A stretch of DNA of 64,000 nt from Vermamoeba vermiformis (lineage: Eukaryota > Tubulinea > Echinamoebida): contig JBEWZL010000263.1 of assembly GCA_045837725.1 (NCBI GenBank), positions 62,001 through 126,000 on the forward strand, read 5' to 3'. Positions 1 through 11,389 of this stretch are shown here, piece by piece (position 1 is the first letter of the stretch; the number at the start of each line of letters is the position of its first letter). The notes below the pieces were generated by a model, which saw only the letters and a list, made by a program, of their open reading frames with translations, was not told the origin of the DNA and ran no database searches. Position numbers and translations under genes: made by a program.

Positions 1-290
1 TGCTTCATTAAGGCCAACATGCGATGAAAACCACCATGAACAGGTTTTTTCACGGAAAGTTGCTAAAACAGGTTTAATGAATTGAAATTTCTCATGAATT
101 CGGGCGACAACTGGAGTAATTAACGAAGGTTTTTTGATTTTGGCGCTGCGCCAGAGACATAAAAAGTCGCTTTTGCTTCTTAACATTTCAACAAACGAGT
201 CCGAGCAAGGAACACGAAAGAAACACTTTGTTAAATATTTTTTTTCTGGTCCCTGTACATATCTTTTTATTTATTTATTTATAACTCATA
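1..290. other. Left-edge spacer and likely promoter/5' UTR
   Basis: No coding region is supported here. The stretch is AT-rich, with T-runs and a TTTATTTATTTATAA segment just before the first start codon at 291. It most likely holds the promoter and 5' UTR of the HAM1-like gene. Confidence 0.5.
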
Positions 291-3034
291 ATGCAAGCCG
301 TCACAGTCCCCAAACGCGATAAGGTCCTCTTGGAGCGAAAGGGAGTGGATGCGACTACGACAATCTTCATCGAAAAAGGACGCACAGAGCCTCGTCGCGA
401 CACTATCTTCTTAGAGTACCTCAACAACAACACTGGCGATGCTATTCGCGTGGCCAATCACAACAATCAGATTGCTAAGATCGTCAGCTTCATTCAACAA
501 TGCATGGCTGGTCAAGTCAACTTGCCTTCGAACGAGCGAGCAATCTTCGAGCTCGAGAAGTGGAACGCAGACATGGACAAGTACGTGCTCGAGCACCCCA
601 ACCTTGGTACTGCCATCACTCGCACTATCGAAGACGCCCAGAACGTTTTGCGCGCCTTCATCCCAGTGATCCGCAACATCAACAAGGGTGATCACTTCCA
701 AAAACTCACTCATTACGCTGCATTAGAAGCCTATTCTGCCGCCAAGGCCAAGTAAGTACTCGCGATGCAAATCGTTTCAGAAAGGCGATCTATTTTTAGA
801 TGAAATTTCAGTACTTTATTTTGGTCGCCTCCCAAACAAGCAACTTTCAGACCTATTCAATCAAGTGTGTTAATCATGTTTGTTACAGCGAGAACAAGGT
901 TCGCACCTCCAAGAAGACACGAGTTGTCAGCCGCCGCGAATCCAGACGAGCTCAAAAAGATGCTCGTCGTATGGGCAAAGGTCTGAGTGTCGCTGCTAAG
1001 CAATTGGTGCTTAACCGCAAGATGAGACGCATGGTTCTTGACTTGGTCGACATCATTCAAGATATCATTTATGCTGGTATGGGCAAGAAGGACAAGACTC
1101 AAACCACCGTCACTGAGACCACCCAAACTACTACTCAGACCACCACTCAAACGGTCGCCACTACCATGCCTTATGTCTCTATGACTCCCTCTACTGACAT
1201 GAATGCTCAAGCCACCGTTACCACTACTGGTTATGATGGCAGCGTTCTCGTCGAGAGATTGCCCGTGCAACCTTTGCCCACCACTGGCTACGCCTCAGAA
1301 GTCTACGTTGCACCTGTTGCACCTGTTCAAATGTCTGAGACCATCATTCAAAACATCACCACTGAAGGTCAACAACCTCAAGTCGGCTCCACCATCACTC
1401 AATCCAAGGTCATGCGCAGAATCTCCCCTGAGCACCGCAAGGAATTGGCTCGCAGAATGTTGCGCATCTTGACTGAATTGAACAAACACGACGATGTTGC
1501 CCGCGGTATCCGCTCCATGATCAAGTTGATTGACGTCGGTGTCAACCTCGCCTCCAAGAACACCAAGAAGGTCGCCCACAAGGGCAGCGAGCTCAAGGAA
1601 ACCAACTTGCGTCTTGCTTGGGACGAATTGATGGCTCTCTTCGGCTACTTCGCTCCCAACGGCGACATGAAGCTCATCCTCAGAGACAGCAAGCACCTCA
1701 TCAACTCTTTCCGCAAGGACGAGCGCACTCGCCACATTTTGCGCGAGTTCCGCGACTTGATTGAAAGCAGCTTGAAGCATCCCGATCGTGTCAACGAAGA
1801 GGAACTTGTTTTGCGCATTGAGCGTCTCATCGACGATACCACCAACTTGACTGAAGACTACGTCAACAGATCTCGCGCTGTCTTGAAGCTCTGGGGTCGT
1901 CTCTTCAAGAACATCGAGCGCGATGAAGAGTTGTTGCGCTTGCAATCTTCCATCAACCGCTTCTTCGAGAACATCTTCCCCGTCCAGCACGGCCGCCCTG
2001 TTCCCAACGTGCAATTGTTCAAGGAGATTGACATGTTCCTCGGCCCCTACTTGAGCCACAAGTTGCGCAAGATGCCTTTGCCTACTATCACCGGCTCTAC
2101 TGGTATCATTGACTTCTCTCTCAGCGGTCTCAAGTTGGACATGAGGGACTTCTTGCCCGAGCAATTCGACGTTGAAGTTCGCACTCGCTCCATCTTTGAC
2201 GTCAAGCACAACCCTGGCGTTGCTTTCCATCACACTCGCCTCAACGTTACCATTCGTGACATCTGCTTCGACTTGAAGAAGTTCAACTACTCGTTCTACC
2301 TCAAGAAGTTCATGAGAATGCGCTCTGCTGGCAGAATGTCTGTTGGTGTTCACCACGCTCGAATGACCATGCAAATTGACTTGCTCGTCCCCAAGAAGGG
2401 TGATGTCCCTGTCTTCTACATGCGCAAGATGAAGCTCAAGCTCAAGCACTTGAAGTTCAGAGCTCACAAGGGTGCCAGACACCGTGGTTTGCTGAACAAC
2501 GGTTTCAACGTCGCTCATCCCACCGTACTCAATATCCTCCGCAAGCGCATCAACAAGCAACTCGCTGTCATGCGCAAGAAGGTCGAGAAAACCGTCAACA
2601 TGATGTTGCTCGATGCTCACAACAATGCTCTTGAACGTAGACGTACTGCCCGCAAGGCTCGCCGTGCCGCTCGCAAGGCCCGAAGACAAGCTTCAGTCAG
2701 AACCACTGGCCTCCAACCTGCCACTACTGCTACCACCGTCGAAACTGTGCCCGCTGCCCGTACCACTACCACTGAACACCGTCACAAGCGCAAGCACCGT
2801 GACCACGAGACTGTCATTGTCTCTGAGCGTCCTGCTCCAGTTGTTGTCACTGCTCCAGTCCAACCCGAGCGACCAGTCGTCGTTACTGCCAAGACCACTG
2901 AGCACCGCGATGGCACTGTCGAGAAGACAGTCGAGGCCAAGACTAATGCTCCTGCTAAGATGATCGTCACTGAAGACAAAGAAATATTGGCAAATGAGCT
3001 CCAATCTGGTGTCCGATCTGACTACGCTGCTTAA
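291..3034 (+). CDS. HAM1-like (DUF5923-type) protein, 2 exons
   Basis: Exons 291-751 and 889-3034 join in frame (GCC AA|C GAG) across a GTAAGT...ACAG intron and give about 868 residues. The N-terminal ~200 residues are helical. A Thr-rich linker follows (TETTQTTTQTTTQT, around residue 210), then a long helical core. A later segment of alternating beta character (around IIDFSLSGLKLDMRDF) recalls the lipid-binding-like C-terminal half of fungal HAM1-like/DUF5923 proteins. A very basic Arg/Lys patch and a Val/Pro/Thr-rich tail close the protein. The overall layout and length fit that family, known mainly from fungi and some amoebae, whose biochemical role is unsettled. The large opposite-strand frame inside the second exon is a shadow. 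Gene structure is confident; family assignment is moderate. Confidence 0.72.
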
Positions 3035-3267
3035 AGACAGTCAGAATAACAAAACAACACTATTTAAATTGTAAATACGAAATTATACATAGTTTATTTT
3101 TTGATACAGCGTTTATAAATAAAAACTATTTATTATATCTTCGTCTCCATGCTATAGCATCGCTAGTCTCCTATTCCAGTCACAATGTTATTGCTCTCCT
3201 ATTGACAACGAGTTGAAAGTTCGTGTTTTTGTCTGTAAATTTTGTTTGTAATCAACAGAACAACACA

Positions 3268-5132
3268 ATGCAACGAGCAGTTTCCCTGGTTTGTCGTCGA
3301 GCTGCTCTGGCATCCAGAACTGTCTCCGGATCACTTTTTGAGACAACCAGAAGAAATTTGCACAAGCAGTCGAGATCGTCAGCCAAGATCGCAAATCCGA
3401 CGAAGATCTCGACCTTCGTTACAAAGCGCTCTTATGCAACCCAGTTCGGAAATACAAAGGAAAAGGAAAGCAACGAGCTCCTTCCGAGCAGATCATTGGA
3501 AGAACTACCGACGATCTTGAATGAACTCAAAACAGTTTGCAAAACTCCTCGTGATTTAATTCGCGCACTTGTGACATTATTTGTACAATATAGAGTGGCT
3601 TTTGGACAAGGCACCCGAAGCGCTTACGAGGATGGTGAGTTGATCTGCCAAAAAATTAATTTAGAAATTAATTTAAATTATGAACGCTCGTATTTCATCG
3701 TCCTTGCATGATGTCTTACCGATTATCAACTTATAAAAAAATAATTATTGACGTTCTCAATAAATGGTGATAGTTTGGATCCACCCCCTAATGAATCTCG
3801 ATACTGACATCTTTATCTTAAATAGCCTACACTCTCGTATTTGGTACATTAAGCCTGCCGCTCACGGAACAAGACGAATCAGCAGACGCATTGTTTTTGG
3901 ATGGCGCACTGGCTCCGTCAGAAATTAACAAAGTGATGCAAGCAGTGACTAACCGCATTGCCAAACGCGTGCCTACAGCCTATTTAATTCGACAGGCCGT
4001 TTTTGGACAGTTTAGTTTCTACGTGGATCCGCGTGTCATCATTCCTCGTTCTTACATTGCCGAGCTATTGACAGTGGACGAATACCATCAACAAATCATT
4101 TCGCTCATGAAAGAACACGAGGTCAAATCAGTGCTCGATCTGTAAGTAATTAGCACGATATATGATAGACACAGTATTAACAAGAGCAACAGTTGCACGG
4201 GATCTGGTTGTCTGGCTATTATGGCTGCCAATGCGTTCCCCAATGCTGAGATATATGCTGCGGATATTTCCGATGACGCACTCAAAGTGGCTCGCGTTAA
4301 TATCGAAGCATATGGCCTCAGTGATCGCATCAAGTTAGTGAAGTCAGATCTGTTCTCGGGCCTTGCCGGCAAAAGATTTGATTTGATCATTTCCAACCCG
4401 CCATATGTCTCCGCTGATCGCATGAGAAACTTGCCTCTGGAGTTCCGTCACGAACCGACCTTGGCACTAGACGGAGGCCCAGACGGACTGTCACTGATTC
4501 GACGACTTGTCATCAGCAGTCGCGATCACATGACGCAAAATGGTCTGCTCGTTGTGGAGACTAGCGGCCACAAGCCAGCGGATGTTGCTAAGCAGTTTGC
4601 TTTGTTGCAACTTCACTGGCTCGAGACGAGTGCTGGCGCCAGTGAAGTGATGGCCATTCGTTCAGTCGTGGGCCAGAGCTACGAGGTGCCAAAGAAGACC
4701 AGCAACAAAGAGGTCAAGAGCGAGACCAACACTACCAGCAATAATAACAACGCTCAGCCTAAGAAAACTGAAGAAGAACCGCGTGTTGAAGTGAGCGAGA
4801 CCAAGGCGGAGAAGCCTAGCGACAACAAAGAGAAAGAGACTCAGGGACCAGTGAAACAGACGAGTGTTGGTCGTGTAGTGCTGCTCAATCACAAAGATCT
4901 GGACCACGACTCGAATGGCAAGGACACCGACAATGTAAATACACAACAAAAGTTAAGCACAAATGTGTCTGAGAGGAAGGGCTCTGGTGCCAACATGTCA
5001 CCCAACGAGGCTGCATCCAGCAAGACATACTCGATCCCGAATGGACTGCACTTCCAAAAGAAGGGAGTCGCGAAGAAATCAGGCAAGTTCAACGCTCATA
5101 ACTTCCAACAAAAACAAAAACACAAAAAATAA
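3268..5132 (+). CDS. PrmB-type N5-glutamine methyltransferase, mitochondrial, 3 exons
   Basis: Exons 3268-3634, 3826-4141 and 4193-5132 join in frame to about 540 residues. The first ~50 residues are Arg/Ser/Ala-rich without acids, typical of a mitochondrial presequence. A helical N-terminal domain carries FGQGTRSAYEDA, then YLIRQAVFGQFSFYVD and PRSYIAEL, which match bacterial PrmB (ribosomal protein L3 glutamine methyltransferase) better than PrmC/HemK1. The SAM site is DLCTGSGCLAI and the catalytic motif is NPPYVSAD, followed by FRHEPTLALDGGPDGL. By family, it should transfer methyl from SAM to a glutamine of mitochondrial ribosomal L3 or a release factor; the target is inferred. A Lys/Glu/Asn-rich tail of about 150 residues has no bacterial counterpart. 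Confidence 0.88.
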
Positions 5133-5394
5133 TCTCTCTGTAATAAACCTTTGCGAATATTGCGCTTCACGCTCGTGGGGGGTAAATCTGGCACGCGTTT
5201 ATTGAGGGCATGTAGTTGGCGTGGGGTCACACCAGACTAACCAGAGACACGCCCCTTGTAATACAAGTAAAACAAAAACAAAAATAAAAAGAAAAAATAA
5301 TTTAACAAACCAAGCTTGTTGTGGCGCTCTGTTTGCTAAAACGACGACAATGGCGGTTGTAGCGTTGCTTCGTTTTTCTTCTCGGCAAGTCACG

Positions 5395-5406
5395 TGACAC
5401 CTGTCA
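5395..5406. promoter_or_regulatory. TGACACCTGTCA inverted repeat upstream of a small gene
   Basis: An exact TGACA-NN-TGTCA inverted repeat overlapping a CACGTG core lies about 75 bp before the start codon at 5482. The same motif class is common right of 40 kb. An intergenic position here suits a transcription-factor site, but that is inference. Confidence 0.4.
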
Positions 5407-5481
5407 CATGTCAACCAGGGCTATGTCGGAATTCTTCACTCGCTGTGAATTCGAATATTCCGACGCTAATTGCTTCAGGCA

Positions 5482-6040
5482 ATGTCGCTGCATGAATATT
5501 CATTAACGGAACTTGATCCGCGTGTCAATTTTATTCCAGTCAAGGAACAACAACACAATAGAAGCACAATGCGTTTTTTGTTATTTCTAGTCTTGTTAGG
5601 TGTTACATCATTTGTTTACTTGCAAGAAACGCATCTCGTGCGAGTGTTAATGGATGCTCAATGCAAGCGTAATCATTCGCGATGGGACGTTAGCACAAAC
5701 AAGTGCTATATTTTAGACGACGGCTCCCTCAGTATGAAGGTATTACAACCAATAATTAGACTTTAATAACCAAGTGCCAGATCACACTCAATCAGTCCGT
5801 CATTAGCCGGTGCTATTATAACAATACATATGTCAAGGGATGCTATAATGCTAATTTTATGCCAAAATCATGCGAAATTAAATCGATAGGTAAACAAATA
5901 AATAATTTATTTAGCCGTAAATAATTCTTTGCGCAGGTCAATGTTATCCAATGCCAAAATCACCGTTCGGAGTCATGTGGCTGATTAGTAATCGACAAGA
6001 AGAGGACATTGACAGCAATACAAAAATAAATATTTATTAG
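5482..6040 (+). CDS. Small type II membrane or secreted Cys-containing protein, 3 exons
   Basis: Exons 5482-5739, 5781-5889 and 5937-6040 join in frame to about 156 residues. A hydrophobic stretch (MRFLLFLVLLGVTSFVYL) starts near residue 30. It may be a signal anchor, or a signal peptide if translation starts at the internal Met near 5569. Beyond it come five Cys (DAQCKRN, NKCY, SRCYYN, GCYNAN, SCEIK) plus GQCYPM, and possible N-glycosylation sites (NHS, NNT). Introns of 41 and 47 bp are very short. The stop lies only 12 bp from the stop of the convergent patatin gene, so the 3' ends overlap. I do not recognise the family. The exon chain keeps frame through two introns, which supports it being real. 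Confidence 0.6.
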
Positions 6041-6052
6041 CGACAGGTGGCA

Positions 6053-9000
6053 TTATTTACACGGAGCCGCCAGCTGGCGATGATTTTGATAGAAAGTGAT
6101 AGTGGCAGGACTGCCAGAGATGTGATACTTGTCCTCGCCAAAGTGAATGAACACCTTGACTGTCAGCACTTCGGGGGACTCGACGGCAATAGACAAGTCT
6201 CCCACACGATCACCGGCCTCGTAGAAACTCAGCTTTGAAATGACAGTTTTCCTTCTGCCTGTCACTTCACATGTCAAACGGTACTTGCCGAATTTTTGCT
6301 GATTGAACGGTACTTTAGCTCTGTTCACAATGGGCAGTATTGCTGGTGGGTTGTTCATGGCAATTTCTTTGGGCGCGTCAATGTACAGCAGCTTGCTCAC
6401 GAGATTTTTGCCGATGGTTTTCAAGTGCTCCAGGTTGTCAGGGGCACTCAAATACGCCATCGTGTCTTGCACGAGCTGATTCAACTTTTTGTCGTCGGTC
6501 GTGTCGAGTCCAATGCGCTTCGTGAGCAGTGGATTGATGCGGAAGTAATTGAGTCCAGTCGCGTTGGCGAGTCTCGTGTGGACGTTCTGCGGTGATGTGG
6601 CCAGATTGACAAACTTTCTAATCCAATACATCAAGTCATCACTAGCTTTAGTGTCGTCTTGTGTCACACCTGTGCCTACTGACACGACGACATCCACGGC
6701 GTGATTCGGCCAAATTGACTTCATTTCATCCACGCCTAGAGCTGCCGGGTTATTTGCAACGACGCCACCGTCGACAAATCGTTTGCCAGCAGCTGAGTAA
6801 CTTCCAAAGTAGGTCGGTGCAGCGGCAGTGGCCGTGGCTCCCTTGTACATTGGCAAGTCATAATAGATCTGGACCTTTGACTCGCCGTGTCTGTATTGGA
6901 AGTAGTTGGCCAGCAGCGTGGGTGTGGGTGTAGTTAAGTTGCTATTGTAGGTTGTGGCAGCGACTAAAGGAGAACTCTCCACAGTCTCGAGGAATGTGCG
7001 CTGTCTGAAGTGATCGTACATGGCATTCTGCAGATCAGTCACGTGATATTTCGGCAACCAAAACAACAACTTGCGCCCAAATCCAGTGTTGAAAATCTTC
7101 TTGGGCATCTTTTGATAGAACTCCACGTACGACGAAAGATTAGGATTGCGGTCCGCGAGTGAAAGTGCCAATATGCCACCGACACTAGTGCCAATGATGT
7201 AGTCAAACAGGTCTTGAATCTTGAAGCCAGTGAGCGCTTCTAGCCTTTGCAGCACAAGCACGAGAATAATTCCGCGGACCCCTCCACCGTCTAGTGATAG
7301 AAGACGTGTGCCTGCAAGGGTTGGAATACGCTTCGTGAAGTCTAGAAACGAGTCGTTAGTGCACGCTGCGAGTATATACGAAAATTACTTACCAACTTCT
7401 TTGGAAGCAAGGCCATCAAGCGGACACACGTGCAACTTGGAGGCACAATCTTTGCAGTACTGATGACCGCACTTCATCAATGAGACAGCTGTACTTTTGA
7501 ACTGGGCTAGACAGATCATGCATTGATTCCACTCGACAGCGTCGCCTTGGTGCTCTACGACAATCATTTGGTTGTCCTTGGCCTCTTGTAAGATCTTGAG
7601 GCCGAGTTGGTTGATTGATCGCTTGAATGAGGTGCGTTCAAATGAGCTACGACGACCGGCCCCGATGGTGACACGACGACCAGCACCACTGACTTCATTC
7701 AAATACTCTTCTAACCGAGCATCAAATTGACGTCGCAGCACCGCGAAATCAAACTGTGGCGGCTGAGGGGCTGCTGGTAGTTTGTTTGGCATTCCTGACA
7801 GCGAGGCCTTGACCGAGCGATGACCACTCGTGTGGAAGCACTTGGGAATGCCACAGATGCTACCGCGAATACCAAACATACACGGACTCCAGTCGGTGAC
7901 CAGACCCGAAAAAGATTCAAAGTTCTGATCGATGATCTGCTTCAGATTCTCCTTGGCCAAGTCTTCGACTTTAATGCCGCCGTGTGCTGTTTCTTGCAAG
8001 GCTGACAGCGTGATGACGGCCAGTCGTTTGAGTGCCAAGTTGACTATGGTGATGTAGTCGAGCTCACTCTTGATCTCTTTGCGGCTAATGAGGTCCCAGA
8101 ATCCTTTCCTGCACACCAATTAGATCAGTCCGTCATGACCGAGTTTACACTTACAATGCCTTGATAGCGTCGTTGTGCGGGGTCCACAGTCTTTTGAGCA
8201 CGTCTCTAATGCTGACTTTGCTCTTGTCGTCCTTGGAGAGCTGTTCCACGACTGCCTTCACGTACTCAAACCACAGCTTGTCGCTGAAGAAGTTGTTCTT
8301 TTTCATCATCCAGCTCGTGGATGCTGTCTCGTGCAAACAGTTCATCAGGCACACTTTGAGTCGACTCAACTGATCTTCGTACAAGGCCGGGTTGACTTGG
8401 TACTCGGGCATTTTGACCACTTTGACACCTTGATAGTACGTTGTGATCTTTTCAATCACGCCGCTCTCCTTGTTCGCGGTGAAGAAGTCACTCGTCGACG
8501 CCTCCACTTCGTAGGCACTCAAGTCAGTTTGTTGCGACGGATTGGCAAAGTTCTGCACGACAAGCAGCTTGGGTTTCTCGCCACTGCCCTCGGTGATCGT
8601 GCTTTTGGCTGCAAAGTCTTCAATGCGTTCGACGTAGGAGCTGTTGTGCAGCCGCGCGCTGTCAACATAGATGATGACATTAGCACAGAGATAGACGAGC
8701 TGCGGGAACAGCGTGGTGACAATCTTTTGTCGGCCCTCTTGAAGCTCTTTCAACTCCTAGCAACGACACATTAAGCAACGTAATTACAAGTATCGTAATG
8801 GCGTACCTTTTTGTGAAATGCAAATCTTTGTCGACAGCTCTCAGGTGTCTTGCCGTTCATGCCTTCGACGTCAATGAGCATCACTTCAGCACCCTTGATC
8901 TCGCCCAAGTACAGACATATATTTCCGGTTGTTGGCGATACAGCTCCTGGTGCGGCTACACCAGGGATTCTGTTGCGTGGTTAGTGACAGCTGAAATTTA

Positions 9001-9741
9001 AATTTGTAACGTACTTGAGCTCCATGACACGTTTTTGGAAAGGCATCAGCTCACTGATCAAACGACTCTTGCCCACGCCAGTAGGCCCTACGAGAGCTAT
9101 TTTCAGCATGCATTTGTTCGCGCTGGCTGCTTCGATGAACGCCATCCAGTTTTCGTGATTGATGGCCAATCTATTCGAGCTCTCGGGTTCAATTGTAATG
9201 ATCTCGGCCTAGTCATATAAGGGTTAATAAATGTGATGCAAGAATAAGCCACAAACACGTACCTTATTGTCACCAATAAATTTGGGTTGAAATTGCTGGC
9301 TGATGAGAGGAATGGCCTGGGACAACTTCTTCCAGACTTCAGTTCGCTTGCCCAATGTGAAGTTGAGTTCAGCTGTCAAGTCGTCTTTGTGCAGAAATCG
9401 AAAGCCGTCGAGCGGAATATTTCTCAATTCCGCATATTCAGCCAGACCTGCTTCTTTGAGCCACTCTTCTTTGCTCGTGAACGATGGAAGCACTTTGCTG
9501 CTCCTAATAATAAACAATGTTAAGACCGTACTTAAAGCATGAAGATCTGGACTTACTTGGTTGACACTTTAAACAGTCGCTCAGCGTCTTGATTGGGGAT
9601 CTTGAGCTGTAGCAAGTCTTGAATTGACTCTACATCGTTGAGTTGGTCCAAGCTAGTAATGTCTTGTTGCACGAGGATGCTGTGCACGAGCGGCACATTG
9701 GAGATACCAATGTCTGCTAGTTGTTGTTTAAACTCGTCCAT
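6053..9741 (-). CDS. SAM / GBP-like GTPase / RING / patatin phospholipase fusion, 7 exons
   Basis: Exons 9557-9741, 9263-9503, 9015-9208, 8807-8969, 8155-8756, 7393-8108 and 6053-7311 sum to a multiple of three (about 1119 residues). In order they encode two SAM-like helical segments (residues ~1-140), then a GTPase with P-loop VGPTGVGKS, switch-like SPTTGN, DVEGMNG (DxEG as in GBP/RHD3-type GTPases) and VVQNF at the GBP 'RD' position. A helical region follows, then a C3HC4-like RING (CMICLAQF, CGHQYCKDC, CPLDG). Next is a patatin domain with DGGGVRG oxyanion loop, GTSVGG nucleophile elbow (Ser) and DGG catalytic Asp (FVDGGVVANNPA). The C-terminal ~100 residues look like a filamin-type Ig fold (VFIHFGEDKYHISGSP). 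All key motifs are intact. The order GTPase, E3-like RING, lipid hydrolase suggests a nucleotide-gated effector, possibly in cell-autonomous defence or membrane damage; this role is inferred. Confidence 0.9.
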
Positions 9742-10126
9742 TTGTGACTCGTGTGTTTGGGTTCTTACGCAAATTGAATTTGAAATTGGGTCAAATCAAG
9801 GACTACTTCGAGCGTTGCGGTGAATCACCGCATTTTTGAATTACGTAAAATCAAAATTTAATATTTCGAAACGAATTATCGCGCTTTGCGAATTGTATAT
9901 TTTCCCATACTAGGCAAATAATTTCAAAGAGGTTTAACGAAATTAAATAAAAGAGAAGTTGAAATCCGTATTCATAATATTCTAGCCGTTAGTTACGGCG
10001 ATGATTCGCTCCATACACTCTCAAAAGGAGGTAATTTTGTAACGTGGTCGGTGCTGGTTTGTTAGTGCTTGCTGTGCTGATCAGTTTCAGCAAAATTGTT
10101 ATAACTTAACCACAGAACAGATCACC
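9742..10126. promoter_or_regulatory. Divergent promoter region between patatin fusion and RRP7
   Basis: This 385 bp spacer separates two start codons that point away from each other (9741 minus, 10127 plus). It is AT-rich with no supported coding region, so the two genes probably share or abut promoters. Confidence 0.5.
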
Positions 10127-11326
10127 ATGAAAGGCGCACTCGACAAAGCACAGGGCTGGTTATCAGTGCCCATTCAAGTCCCGCAGACCTCGATCTTCAA
10201 GAACTTGTTTGTCAAGGCCAATCTGACAACCCCTAAAGCCCAAAAGAAGTTCCATGATATGGTTTCATTCGAAGGAATTGTGCTTGATCGGTCCATATTT
10301 GTCACCAATCTTACGTTTGATTGCACGAAAGAAGATCTCGAATCCATATTTTCAAAGTTCGGATCAATTGAACAAATTAAAATGGACAGCTTTTATGATG
10401 TAGAAAAAAATAGAGAAACGCTAGGAATTATTGCTGTAAGTTTTCCTTGTGTTCAGAATATTTTTAAAAATTCAGATCGCGATCGGGTCGATCACGGCGC
10501 TCCTCGTTGTTTCTTTTCACTTATCGTTGTATTCAACAGAACACAATGTCAATACCAAAACGAAGAGAACTAGAACAAAGTTATCAACCCAGCAAGTTAC
10601 CCTTCAGCAGTTCAGGTTACGCGTTTATCACTTTTACAGACACAGATGCCATCGAAAAAGTTAAACAGGTCAGGATAGGCGACAATAAGCGTATTATAAT
10701 AATTTCTGACTATTTTCTCAGGCAAAGAAAAGCGATTTTGTTGGCAAGTGTGAACGAGGCTCAGAACAGCGAGGCTTGAAGAAGTGGCTTGGTGCTTACA
10801 AGAAACAAACACAAATCAATATGGCGAACTTGCAAAAGGAGGTAGATCAGTGGATGTTTGAATATGAAAAGACTAAAGAAGAGGTACGTGTGTTTCTTAC
10901 GTTGTTAGCGTGTCACTAACTTGCGTGCAGGAACGGATGCGCACGGAACAAATGGAGGCCGATGATGACGGCTGGACCACCGTAACTACTAAGAAAAAGA
11001 GTGGACGAGACGCCAAGCCAGGAGTGAGTAAATAAACGTGATAGTGGCTCGTGCTCATCTTTGCTTTGTGCAGCGAATTGGTGCCGCGAGCATGTCACAA
11101 GAACAATTGGCCGCAGCGTTCAAACAAAAAGAGGCGAACAGACTCAAACAAGACTTTTACCGCTTCCAAACGCGCGAAAACAAAGTTAACAGTAAGTGTA
11201 CTGCATGTTGTGTAACGTTCAGTTCTAATTCAATCGTTAGGACTTGTACAGCTTCGAAAGAAATTCGAGGAGGATAAACAACGCATTGCCAAGATGAAAG
11301 AGGGCAGAAAGTTTAAGCCATATTAA
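10127..11326 (+). CDS. RRP7: Ribosomal RNA-processing protein RRP7, 6 exons
   Basis: Exons 10127-10435, 10540-10668, 10722-10883, 10931-11023, 11074-11191 and 11241-11326 give 298 residues in one frame. An RNA-recognition-like fold (SIFVTNLTFDCTKEDLESIF, then SGYAFITFTDTDA) is followed by the RRP7 C-terminal domain. That domain has DDDGWTTVT, DFYRFQTRE and a final KKFEEDKQRIAKMKEGRKF ending in KPY, the family's diagnostic end. RRP7 is a small-subunit processome (UTP-C/CURI) factor needed for 18S rRNA maturation in the nucleolus. It starts opposite the patatin fusion and ends about 60 bp from the convergent RasGEF gene. Confidence 0.93.
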
Positions 11327-11389
11327 GTGCTGTGAATAAACAAGAAAATGGTGTTTATTAATGTTACAGATATCGGCTTGTCGATGAAT

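Noticed and set aside
1295-2689. 464-residue frame on the minus strand inside the HAM1-like gene
   Set aside because: It mirrors the plus-strand coding exon, is rich in Val/Glu/Leu from complementary codons and has no family or start context.
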